Part shown: positions 33,149-42,763 of the stretch, piece after piece
Layout of the letters: each line of letters starts with the position of its first letter
Position numbering within the stretch: the first letter of the stretch is position 1
NCBI GenBank assembly: GCA_021234155.1
Contig: JAJEKV010000080.1
Location: 3,893,867 to 3,957,866 of the forward strand
From: Isoetes taiwanensis
Lineage: Eukaryota > Streptophyta > Lycopodiopsida > Isoetales > Isoetaceae
Length of the DNA stretch: 64,000 bases
Direction of reading: 5' to 3'
The notes under the pieces: generated by a model
Seen by the model: the letters and a program-made list of their open reading frames with translations, nothing else
What the model was told of the DNA's origin: nothing
Databases searched by the model: none
Position numbers and translations under genes: made by a program

Positions 33149-34081
33149 TCAGCCTCTACCCCTTCCAGACCTGCCAGAGCTCGAATCACCTCTTCCTCTT
33201 GATGCTCTGCCAAAATTCTTTGGTGTAGGGCATTTGGCAGCCATATGCCCTCTACCACCACATGTGAAACAATTGAACTCTTTCCTAAGTTTAGGGCATT
33301 CATTTTTGTAATGTTCAGCTTCATGGCAGTGATAACAAATAACTTTATCTTTCCTTTTCACCATCAATATTTCAGGAGTTTCTTCAGTTTGTTTTAAAAT
33401 TTTTTTATGTTCCCATTCTGTCCTTAGCATAACTTCAGCCTCTTCTCTACTTTTGTTTGAGTTTCTTATGAACAGAGCTAGTGTCTCATTCTCACTTATG
33501 GCCCTGGATATTTGCAACACCTGACTCCTGTCAGATATGCTTACCCCAGCCCCTTCAAGGTCAGCTAGTAAATTGTCAAATTTATTGAAGAATTCAGACA
33601 CATCCTCATTTTCCCTTAATTTTAAATTCCTTAACTCAGTTTCCAGAACATCTATTTGTGAGGAAGTCTTTTCCTCGTAATGTTTAAGTAAATACTTCCA
33701 CATTTCCTTTGGACTCAAAGATCTAACTCTTAAACGAATAGCTGGACTCAACTTACAGGTTATAATGCCCTGAGCTTCCTTGATCTTGGTCTGCAATGAC
33801 TTTCCTCCAGCTGTGCTTGTCCCTCCTCTGCTTGTAGCTCCTCCTGAGCCTCCAGCTCCTGTACTTTCAGCTGATTGACCTCCAGCTCCTCCTGCTACTG
33901 AACCTGTGGAAACAGTTCTGGCCAATATACCTGCTGAAACTTGACTGTTGGGATCTACAACTTCCCAAAGGTCTTCAACATCCAGCACATGCATAATAGC
34001 ATCTTTCCAAAGTTGGAATCCTGCACCTCCTTTGTACACCTCTATGGTGTTGAGCAAACTAGCTCCAAATCTGCTAGCCAT
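33149..34081 (-). CDS. Copia gag with two zinc knuckles
   Basis: The start is MASRFGASLL at 34081, eleven bases inside the primer site; the longer upstream reading begins in the LTR and is not needed. A Ser/Gly/Thr-rich stretch (~residues 55-90) is followed by the UBN2-like capsid region (~95-230) with LSPKEMWKYLLKHYEEKT. Two C-X2-C-X4-H-X4-C knuckles follow: CYHCHEAEHYKNEC and CFTCGGRGHMAAKC. Copia gags usually have one knuckle. The frame stops at an in-frame TGA after an RG-rich tail, and a frameshift follows ~60 bp later before the protease, so no full gag-pol can be made. Confidence 0.92.
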   Translation of the reverse strand: MASRFGASLLNTIEVYKGGAGFQLWKDAIMHVLDVEDLWEVVDPNSQVSAGILARTVSTGSVAGGAGGQSAESTGAGGSGGATSRGGTSTAGGKSLQTKIKEAQGIITCKLSPAIRLRVRSLSPKEMWKYLLKHYEEKTSSQIDVLETELRNLKLRENEDVSEFFNKFDNLLADLEGAGVSISDRSQVLQISRAISENETLALFIRNSNKSREEAEVMLRTEWEHKKILKQTEETPEILMVKRKDKVICYHCHEAEHYKNECPKLRKEFNCFTCGGRGHMAAKCPTPKNFGRASRGRGDSSSGRSGRGRG

Positions 34082-34089
34082 GAAGAATA

Positions 34090-34101
34090 GCTCTGATACC
34101 A
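34090..34101 (-). promoter_or_regulatory. Primer-binding site of the Copia element (tRNA-iMet)
   Basis: On the minus strand TGGTATCAGAGC begins one base after the 5' LTR end. It is identical to the site used by the LARD-like element. Confidence 0.95.
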
Positions 34102-34102
34102 C

Positions 34103-34991
34103 TGATAGATTTAGTCTAAGAAATGACAATTGACTCAACACTTCACCAAATGACTAGCAAGATTTAATTTTCAACTCAAGTTGTTCTTCAAACCAAGAAT
34201 CGACTTAACAACCCCATTGACAATGAAATTTCAATATACATGGAAGTTTTGAGAAGCCACATTATGGTCATTCATTCTCAAAAATAATCCAAGTAAATAG
34301 TTCAAGCAAATATGCTTAATGTCAAGACCTTCAATCACCAAATATCCTAGTGCAAGAAATTATAAACCATAATAAAACATAGGCAATGGTTTAACTCCAG
34401 CTTCGAGTCATTGACTCATTTCTTATAGCAGATAAATCAAGTAAGGAATGCAATCCAATCTTGATCATTTACGACTAGCCCAAGTCTGGCATCTTACCTC
34501 TGTATATTTCCCTAAGAGTTCTCCTTGTGTTTATATTTTGCCAGTTCGGCGGTTATGGCCTACCGATCCGGCATCACCTGCTAAATGGAGACTTTCCCTT
34601 AGCTTCAATATATCCCACATGCCTGAACCATAAAATTGGCTATTGTGCTCCTTCGACCATTGAACATATTACCATTGAAGATATTAATCAATAACTAGGC
34701 AAATATTACCTAGGTTACATAGGCAACCAATAATTATCTAGATCAACAAAACCTAGACAATCATCTTCTAGCTCCTACTTCTTACAATTGCTTGCTTGAT
34801 CTTCAAATGATTGCTTGTTTGATCTTATGTCATAATTGTGTTCATGAGTCACCATTCACAAATACTTTTACTGCCACTGCTTCTCATAAAAGTATTGCAG
34901 ACTATCCTGCCTTTGCAATCACCAAAGCTTACCTCCACTGCCACTGCTTCTCATGGAGGTTTAACCAACTTATAAAGCTGAAATTTCATCA
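34103..34991 (-). repeat. 5' LTR of the Copia element
   Basis: 889 bp with TG...CA ends. It matches 17986-19160 without the SINE. It is followed by CCACT, the target duplication. Confidence 0.95.
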
Positions 34992-35165
34992 CCACTAAGA
35001 AGCATCTACCCAAATTTCAAAGCCCATGGAAAGGCCCATTTCTGATTGATAAAGAGGTACCAGGTGCGGCTTTCTACTTGATGACTCCAGAAGGAAAATC
35101 GTTGCCTAATCCCAGAAATGGCAAGGATCTCAGGCCTTATTTTGAACGAGAAGTGCTATTCTTCC
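34992..35165 (+). pseudogene. C-terminal end of the Ty3/Tat integrase (continuation from 17985)
   Basis: Reading resumes after CCACT with KKHLPKFQSPWKGPFLI and ends NGKDLRPYFER, the usual C-terminal domain of Ty3 integrase (K..PK....W.GPF.I ... L..YF). It is the right-hand half of the gene cut by the Copia insertion. Confidence 0.9.
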
Positions 35166-35815
35166 AATTACAAAGAATTTGTGGAGAATTTTTGGGTTAC
35201 AGCAAGTCGTTTTTTTATAAAAACAGATGGTGACAGTTCAATAATACACGCAATGGATTTATTTCGGCGATACGAATACAAAGAGCTATGGTGCAGGTCA
35301 AACAAAGTTCTGGAACTCAAGATATCAGCTTTCAAAGTTTGCCCCTGTTATAGAGGTTCTGTTTCGTCACCGCCATTTTGGACCAATTTGTTTTGTACTA
35401 GTCATTTGGATTTTAGGAGGACAATTTTCTTTCTGAACATACATGTAAATGTGTCATTTCAGGACATGTCCCAAGGATCATATTAGTATATTTTGTTGTA
35501 GGTTCTCCGCCACGGAGTGGCATATTGTTCCACTGTGGTCGCCACTGTTGGGGTGGTCACCACACTCACCACAGTCACCACATTCACCATATGGAGGGAT
35601 ATACGCACATGCACGCGTGGAGGAGATATGCACGTATGCATTGTGGTGTGCAGGATCCATCATCATCACTGTGTTATTTGAGCAGAGGGAGAAAACAGAG
35701 AGACGGTGTATTGGGAGAGATTATTTTTGCTTGATCTAGCTATGCAGATTATGAATCTTTATATTGTGCATTGCATAGATCTGATAGATTGAAGCTTGGA
35801 TTATTGGTATTTCAT
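35166..35815 (+). other. Non-coding tail of the Ty3 element
   Basis: No gene is recognised. A short CACCACACT/CACCACAGT minisatellite lies at 35555-35590. The rest may be untranslated DNA or LTR, but no partner LTR was found in the window. Confidence 0.45.
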
Positions 35816-35819
35816 CATT

Positions 35820-36660
35820 CTCGCAAGTTTAGAGTTTAGGCTCTGACATCCGCTTCGTGATTGTTGTTCTGCATGACATACATTCCAGCCTTTTGTGATG
35901 TGGAGTTGGATGGAAGTGCCCCAGTATGTGGTCGAAGGGAACTTCACTCCCATGTACTTGTAGGTAGGTGCTATCTCCATATTTTGTCCCTGGAGCATGA
36001 AAGAAAAAGCACTTGGCTGGCACAATGATATAGTCCAAGTAGTACCCCTTAGTCTTTGCCAAGTTGATGCGCATGCCAGTGAACTGGCAAGAGGTGTCCA
36101 GAGCATCCAAATGGCAGTGCATATCAGCTAGAGTGTAGCAAGGGGGCGTCACACTATGGACCCATCAAAACCACGTGCGTTTAATAGGAAGGGGTGGCTT
36201 TTTACCCTTTTTCATATGTATACTAGGGATCAAAGGGTTTTTGGATGTTCTTCTAGTTATAAAACTATACGAAAAGGGGTCAAATTTGCCTATCAAGAAC
36301 ACGTATACTAGGGGTTTTTCGATTACCGTATGGATGCAGGTGGCATATAAAGAAGGTAAATCCCCCGGGGAGTGTAGGCTAAGAGGTCTACATCATCAGT
36401 GTATATGATCTACCTAATTATGTGGTGTAGGAGCTTGGCTCCCTCTCCCCCATGTTCAGTGAGCCAATCTTCAAATTGATCCATAAACAAACCAAAGAGC
36501 ATTGGAGAGATTGGGCATCCTTAGCGGACTCCAATGCTGCTGATGACAGGATATCCTGATGGTGTTAGTCGGCCTGAGCATGCCTCATACAACCTGTATA
36601 TCGCATTTTTCAAATCCATAGGGGTTCCAACTTCCTTAATCTATCCCACAACTTATCCCA
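35820..36660 (-). pseudogene. LINE reverse-transcriptase fragment, minus-strand copy
   Basis: The minus strand reads GCPISPMLFGLFMDQFEDWL (~36460-36520), then IYTDDVDLLAYT (~36378-36413), where the family has YADD, and after an insertion TLADMHCHLDALDTSCQFTGMRINLAKTKG (~36050-36135). The blocks match 9660-9900 on the plus strand, so both belong to one LINE family. Stops and shifts are frequent. The fragment begins near 36660, at the edge of the GATCC-repeat region. Confidence 0.85.
36139..36369. mobile_element. 231-bp hAT-like non-autonomous element in the LINE
   Basis: The insert separates the YTDDVDLLAY block from the following TLADMH block of the LINE. It is flanked by the 8-bp direct repeat GAGTGTAG (36131-36138 and 36370-36377). 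Its ends are short: CAAGGGGGCG at the left and, read inward on the other strand, CCCGGGGGAT at the right. The 8-bp duplication suggests hAT. GTATACTAGGG occurs twice inside. Confidence 0.75.
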
Positions 36661-36679
36661 AGACATAGGGCTCAGGATA

Positions 36680-37300
36680 GTCTTACCCTAGTTTCGGGGA
36701 TCTCGGAGGTGAAAATACTACCCTCTGCTATCACCACCATCTCTCGACAGAACCTGTTCCACCTCCACGCCCCTTTAATTGTTTCATCGTACTGACATCC
36801 GTGAGGGGCCCTCGGCCATCCGCTCTCGCGACACATCTGGGCCGTCCGTGGTGTTCCTTGCCTCTGGTATCACCATAAAATGTACACGGTGATCCCGCCG
36901 TCTGGAATTACCAAATGTGATCCTGGCCTCTAGGATCCCCTTGTCGTGGCCGATAATGCTCCCAGAATCAGCTGCGGTAATCCTGACGTCTGGGATTCTC
37001 GCATCCAACGGGTGTGATTCTCTCCTCTGGGATCACCAACGTATGGCCGATATCGGGGATCCCTCCTCTGAGATCACCAACATATGGCCGATATCGGCCC
37101 CCCAATATCGGCCAGGTTATCCCCGCCTCCGGGAATATGCTGTCCTCTGGGATCCCCGGCGAGGATATTTCAGTGAGGACCGTCCACATGGTGAAATCAA
37201 AGCCCCTCATTTGAATTAATGACGGATGGCGAGTAATGACCAGGGTCAATACCGTACGTCATCCACTTATGGTGATACCAGAGGGCGGGAAAACCACTAG
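36680..37300. repeat. Degenerate CCTCTGGGATC repeat cluster (left)
   Basis: At least eight copies of a word like CCTCTGGGATCACC or its reverse (near 36700, 36890, 36925, 36985, 37022, 37067, 37125, 37145, 37270), plus GGCCGATATCGG palindromes at ~37045 and ~37090. The same words form the tandem array at 39890-40735, on the other side of the Ulp1-like gene. Confidence 0.7.
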
Positions 37301-37370
37301 TATTATTCGTACGGGCGCCAATAAGGAGTAGCCACGTCTGCGATGGGGATTCTGGAGGAAAGGAATTCAA

Positions 37371-38335
37371 TATGGCAATGGCTAATTCCGAACTCTGTGC
37401 GCCAAAATCCTTTGTCCTTTTCGACCATCTCTGAACGAAAAGGGCCAGATTGCTGCCGAATCCACTGGCACTATTGTTGCTGCCGCATCCGATAATTATT
37501 TTAAGGTAAGAATCTTCGCAAGCGCCATCAGGTTGTTTTTAGTGTATTTTACGCTTATTTTAACCCTTTATGTTTTATGGTGGAGGAGTCGATTAATCTG
37601 GAAATCAGCATAAATACATCGGTTAACGAGAACTCGCAAGAGCTAAAGTGTGTTTGCCATAGAAGGTTAACCGAGTTCAAAATCCAGAGGGTTCAGTCGA
37701 TGATCAATGGGATGAGGATTGGAGGGTGAAAGACAATGCAGATCTTGGTAGTACAGGGGTCAGTGGGGATGCGGATGAGGGCGTGAAAACCAATATAGAA
37801 TGCATCAATGTGGATCCAAGTGAAGAACAGGCAGCTTCTAATTGTTTGAAGGATTACAGGTATGATCAGCTCATTTGAAAATGGCATTGTCAAGTCGATG
37901 ACTGCACCAAAACCTATAGCAGGAAGGTGGAACTGGAGAATAGCAGATTCAAGGTGCATGAATTATATGAAAATTTCAAGCTTCGAGATCCATCAAGGAG
38001 CCGAATTCCCAAGAATAAAGCTGATGTGAGGGTAAGAAATTATGGGAAGATTAAGATTCAGAGATCTCTTGATCCGGACTTTAAATTCAGTCATAATCTC
38101 ACCAGAAAACTCCAGAGGGCAAGGGCAGCAGCAATGCATATGGCAGATGACCAAATCGCTCTCGATCTTCTCGATGACACAACCCGGAGCAAGTTCATTA
38201 ACCTGCAGGTGTGGAGAAAGGAGGCCCAAGAACTTGAATTGCAGGAAGAGCGGCTAAGGGAGATCAAGGCAAGGATCAGGAGCAAGCATGGCAATTTGGA
38301 AGATAAGGTATTGTTTGGTGTTTGAGCTCTGATCA
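37371..38335 (+). CDS. Uncharacterised protein with a CxxxxC motif and coiled-coil C-terminus
   Basis: The first candidate exon (~37380-37505) ends at a strong GTAAGA donor. An acidic stretch follows at ~37690-37860. The best open part is 37876-38325, with KWHCQVDDCTKTYSRKVELE (one half of a C2H2-like finger, the His pair not evident) and then a long Arg/Lys/Glu-rich helical region (WRKEAQELELQEERLREIKARI) suited to a coiled coil. An in-frame TGA lies just before the CxxxxC motif, so either an intron or a nonsense change is present. It precedes the Ulp1-like ORF in the same orientation and may be part of the same gene. Family unknown to me. Confidence 0.45.
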
Positions 38336-38550
38336 ATGCCAATTGGATGATGATGATGTGAGCGCCGAGATAGAGGCTGCAAGGACACGTGAATTTAGTT
38401 CCCCTCCTCCCAAAATTCCAGGTTTGAAGACCCCAGCTCAGCAGTGTACCGCTAGGAAACAAATATAGGTGCAAGCCCAGATGGATGCAGATCAGATGGC
38501 TCCGAACCATATTATACATGAAGAAGGGGAGGAAGAGCCTACAACTGTAG

Positions 38551-39691
38551 ATGAATTGCCCTCCCCCCCCCTCCCCCCCTTCCAAATCCCCCATCAAGAT
38601 CAAAATGTATTATTTGTATGCGCTAGACTCCTACTTCTTTGATACTCTAATATCATATGACAGAGGGATTAGAAGGGAGCTTTGGCAGTTTAAATTTTCT
38701 TTAAATTACCCAATTGTGGTCGAGAGTCCTTTGTTGAAGGTGGGAAGAAAATCATCCGATGTTGAATCCCACATTTTCGAGGCAGAGGCCCTCAAATTCT
38801 CCACTATTCCAGGTGCCCTAGATTGTGAGGAGTCTGAGACCGATGCTGACTGCTTAGGGGCTTATTTACTGTAAGTGTATAGTCCTTCTATCTATTTCTT
38901 GCACATTAAGCTAAATTCAAGGTTTCAAAGTTCTTGCACACTTAATTCTGGCCCAAAAACCCTGTCACCATGTCCATCTGCACCCTGTTGCTTTTGGTCT
39001 GTTTCTAAATGATTCAAAACTAGGGTTGTGTGCTGCCTACGAACAGTTTGTGAAGCTAATTCCTAGATCCCCGTTTAGTAAGGCACATTCCAGTATGCAC
39101 AATTCTACTACATACCAGTTAATACAAGGTAAATTGGGATTGGGACTCCGAATTTTTTATTACATTGCTAGTTCTAGTTTGAATTGATTGCAGCTTGAGT
39201 TTTGCAGTGGTTATTGGAGCCTGTTCATTTTAGTAACTGATCCTTTGGCATGCCAGAAGCTCAAGAAGCCTTGCCCTTGCATACTGAATTTCGATTCCTT
39301 TGATCCCCTCCATGCTCCAGTCCGAGGGTTCATCACTTTCGGAGTGTGCCATTTGCAGACTATATTTTCAATGATGTCTCCTAATGACTTGGCTTGCAAG
39401 TTTTTAAGTGATGTTCTCATGAGGTGGAAGCACACGGCATCAGGATTGTATAATGCACCATGTATTTTGATGGAAGCTCTACAGCAACACAACCACCAGA
39501 GTTGTGGCGTCTATCTTATTGGTTATGTCCAGAAATTCATCAGAGAAATCTACAACAAGGAGACAGATGTGAGTAATAATTGTATTATTTTTTGTTCAGT
39601 GAGATCATCTCCATTTTTAATCTATTGTCTTCAGATGGTGATGAAACTGGTTTGCCAAAGAAGACATGGACAATTTGAGGGAAGGCTTTAA
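38551..39691 (+). pseudogene. Ulp1/SENP-like (C48) cysteine protease, three candidate exons
   Basis: The exons are about 38551-38870 (donor GTAAGT), 39194-39568 (donor GTGAGT) and 39635-39691. The second has the C48 layout: YWSLFILV (position of the catalytic HW), PCPCILNFDSFDPLHAP (catalytic Asp in the FDS block) and LQQHNHQSCGVYLIGYVQKFI (Gln and catalytic Cys). This is closest in style to the SENP6/7 and plant ULP2 group. The catalytic His position is Tyr, so deSUMOylating activity is doubtful. Ulp1 domains are often carried by plant DNA transposons (MULE, CACTA). The flanking GATCC-rich repeats on both sides support a mobile origin here, though I found no transposase in the unit. Confidence 0.65.
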
Positions 39692-39889
39692 GTTGATGCT
39701 GCAGAAGTTAAGTGACTGTGTAATTGTAGGAAAATCAACATTCTACTTTGCCCGAGGGTAGCAACCAGTTTGCACGGCCCCTGTTGTTGAATGGTCCCTG
39801 ATCTAAACTCTCTCCACTGCAAGAAAAAAAGTGGTTGTTCCTTATAGACGATGCCATGCACCGGGATATGTAGGAGGGCGTGGATCCCA

Positions 39890-40735
39890 AAGCACGAAAT
39901 AATTAATATGGTGATCTCGGAGGACAAATTAAAAAAAATGGATGGGACAAATTAAAAAAATAAATCATAGGCAAAGAAACAAAAAATAAAAAATTCTGTC
40001 CACTGGATGGTGTTCCTGGAGGACGGAATCACTTGCATGGTGATCGGGAGATGGGGATCACCATCCAGACGATGCCATTCTTCGGGATCCCCAGTTGGCG
40101 GACGTGACAAATTAAAAAAAAAACTGGCAGAGAAAGAAACAATTAAAAAAATTCAGTCCGCCGGATGGTGATCCCGAAGGACGGAATCATTGGCTTAGTG
40201 ATCTCGGAGGTGGGGATCACTATGCAGATGATGCCGTCCTCTGAGATCCCCAATTGGCAGACGGGGCAGATTAAAAAAACAAATCAGGCAGAGAAACAAG
40301 CAATTACAAAAATCCCGTCCGCCGGATGGTGATCCCGAAGGACGGAATCATTTGCATAGTGATCCCAGAGGTGGGGATCACCATGCAAACAGTGCCGTCC
40401 TCCAGGATCCCCAGTTGGCGGACGGGACAAATTAAAAAAATAAACCATAGGCAGAGAAACAAACAATTAAAAAAATCCCATCCGTCGGATGGTGATCTCG
40501 GAGGACAGAATCATTTGCATGGTGATCCTGGAGGTGAGATCACCATGCAGACGATGCCGTCCTCAGGGATACCTAGGAGGGCAGGGATCACAGAGCACGA
40601 AATCATTAACATGGTGATCTCGGAGGTTGAGATCACCATGCAGACAATGCCATCCTCCCTGATCTCCAGTTGGCGGATGGGACAAATTAAACAAATAAAC
40701 CATAGGCCTAGCAAAACAAAATCCCACTGTAACCT
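39890..40735. repeat. Tandem array of 160-bp hairpin units
   Basis: The word GACAAATTAAAAAAA (with variants) recurs at 39945, 40105, 40265 and 40425, an exact 160-bp period, and again at ~40679. Each unit carries an inverted repeat with ~34-bp arms of the type GATCCCGAAGGACGG...GTGATC and GATCACCATGCAG...GGATC (for example 40331-40409), then CAGTTGGCGGACGGGACAAATT. Variant pairs often keep G-T pairing. No coding capacity. Confidence 0.9.
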
Positions 40736-41290
40736 ATGATCCTTTAAAAAATTCAACCATTCAAACTCCAGGATCCCATGCATATAAATAGAATTAAACC
40801 ATGAAAGAATAGAAATAAACAACTATTGCATTTCAACCATTGAAATAAAAGACTAGTGATCCCGAACGTCAGCACTCCCAGGCGAACCATTTAAATCAAT
40901 AAAATTACCTATGAACTATAGAACAATTGAAAATAAAAAAAAACTAGAACAATACAATATTACACTCACTGATATGCATTGAAAGAGTGAGAAAGTTTGG
41001 ACAAGGTGGTTGACTTAGGGCGACTTATATAAAGCCTCCATCTCAACTTCCTTCCAACTCTTCTTTGGTTCCTTCACCTTCTACTTTCCAAGTTCTATTA
41101 CAGGCTTGAGCCTTGCCACGCTAGTACCATAGCTCACGTCTAAGGTAAGCTCAGGTAGACTTGATATATTAGTGCTCGTGCTATCTTCTCAAGTTTAAAG
41201 TCGAGCTGTCTCATGAGAGAATCAGTTGCAACTAAAATGTTAGGATTTTTGCCAGCCCTAGACATCACTCTAGCAATTACCGCCCCCTCT
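40736..41290. other. No gene recognised
   Basis: AT-rich sequence with short ORFs only. Nothing I can name. Confidence 0.5.
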
Positions 41291-42445
41291 ATCTTATACA
41301 TTATATTCCTAGATCCTTGAACATTTCATTTCTATGCACCTTATTCCTTACATTTTTATGTAGCCACTTAATCCACGCTCTCCTCACATTCCAAATGCAT
41401 GTTTGCACATACACGTTTGGGAAAACCTATACAAATGCACAATGTTAGTCCATAGTGTTAGCCACCATAAGAAAGTAAGCAAGAAAGTATAAGAAAGGGG
41501 AAGGGAGATAAGTTGCCTAGGAACTTACATTTTTCACGAGCTTGATTTCAGCATCAGCATCAGCATCGTCCGTAATGATGCAAAAAGGATGCCAATCCGG
41601 ATCATCCAGGCATAATGAATCCTTTAGTGCTTTCAACCACGTAGTTATAGCTCTAGTTTTTTGAAAATTGATATAGGCTAATGGCAAGCCATTGCAATGG
41701 TCATCGAAAGCAATGAGTGTAAAAAGATAGTAGTTGCATAATAGAAACTAGGAGCTTTGATTGGATCTAGAATTGAAATGCTATCTAAATTTGAAATGAA
41801 CTTTGAAAATGATCTACAGTAGAAATGAATCCAAGTGGTGTACCACTCGTCATCAGTTTTGAAGGTTGCATCCAAGCAAATGACAAACTTTAGCATTGCC
41901 TCTCTTTGGATTGGAGTATTCACTCCAATTGGAATGTGTCTCTTTGTTCATACAAGAACACAGACTCTTGATATTGCTGCACCCACATGTTGATGCTAGT
42001 GGGAAGGTCTTCATGTAGCTTCCAAGTGTTTCGAACAACACTCTTATCAATGTTGTAAACATTCCGGATCTTAGCACGTCATCCCTACACATACTATCCT
42101 TGCCATGCACATTGAGTTTAAATCTCCATCTTTCCTCATGCATGTTCATAATACTACGTGGTGTGTGCCAATGCACGAGCTTATCTCTAACCCATTCCCT
42201 CAATTCCTGAGAGATTCATGGTGCTGGTTTGAATCTGTTACTTTTCTCTGCATCAATAAATTTACCATGGCAAGGCTCACCTTGGAGATTCTTATCCTCA
42301 AACCCTTAATAGGTAACTTGTGAGCAATCTGGGAGAAGGTAGAATTGCCTAATGGTAATATGACATTGGCAGCCTCTATGAACACTCTCTCCCCTCTCAA
42401 CTCTTTTCTTGCGTGTGACAGGTTGGGTTGGTCCATTAGCAACCA
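41290..42445 (-). pseudogene. MULE-type transposase
   Basis: On the minus strand the order is a basic N-terminal region (42200-42440), REWVRDKLVHW...SIMN (42150-42200), KFVICLDATFKTDDEW (first catalytic Asp, ~41840-41895), GLPLAYINFQKTRAITTWLKALKD (~41630-41690), HPFCIITDDADAEIKLVK (second Asp, ~41535-41590) and, after a GTAAGT donor, TCIWNVRRAWIKWLHKNVR (~41345-41400). These are the landmarks of the MULE/FAR1-type DDE transposase. The Glu region and SWIM finger were not found, and several frameshifts and stops are present. Confidence 0.75.
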
Positions 42446-42763
42446 CGTCAGTGTTCAATGTTTTGTCCTAGAGCTCGTACGTGCACCAATATCTGTTTTG
42501 AGTGTTTAAAATTAGTGCATTTGGCAGATTTCACTTATAAACTTCTTGTACTTCATTACGTGCAAGATTTTGCCTAATAGGGTACTTTTCTAGGAACATT
42601 AAACACCAATGTTAAGAAAGACGTCAGTCTCATGGCCAGCAAGATAGAATGTCTGACATTTGTGTATTATCTTCTCATTCCCAAACTTTCCATGACTCTT
42701 CTCTCAATATAAGCCCCAAAAGTTCATGTCCGTAATCATTATTGTGTGCTCCATTCCTCCCTT
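42446..42763. other. No gene recognised
   Basis: Nothing recognisable between the MULE and the 3' end of the L1 element. Confidence 0.5.

Larger units (their letters stand above)
17986..34991 (-). mobile_element. Copia LTR retrotransposon, interrupted by a second LTR element
   Basis: LTRs at 34103-34991 (5') and 17986-19160 (3') end TGATGAAATTT...AAATCTATCA and are flanked by the 5-bp duplication CCACT (17981-17985 and 34992-34996). The domain order on the minus strand is gag, protease, integrase, reverse transcriptase, RNase H, as in Copia. After excluding a SINE, the two LTRs differ at fewer than ten visible sites in ~885 bp, so the insertion is fairly recent, yet the coding region already has a stop and several frameshifts. 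It is inserted in the Ty3 integrase and is itself cut at 20502-31177. Confidence 0.95.
12190..35165 (+). mobile_element. Ty3/Tat-like retrotransposon, split by nested insertions
   Basis: Fragments in one orientation give gag with zinc knuckle (~12440-12800), protease (~13264-13560), RNase H of the archaeal/plant type (~14030-14460), reverse transcriptase (~14697-15600), a second RNase H (~15620-16000) and integrase (~16300-17985, continuing at 34992-35150). The integrase is interrupted by a hAT-like element (16642-17311) and by the Copia element (17986-34991). Removing both between their target duplications restores a continuous integrase alignment. The outer ends are approximate, since I could not identify its LTRs. 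Confidence 0.75.

Noticed and set aside
39890-40735. CRISPR-like array
   Set aside because: Period of 160 bp with the whole unit repeated, no unique spacers, and a eukaryotic context.
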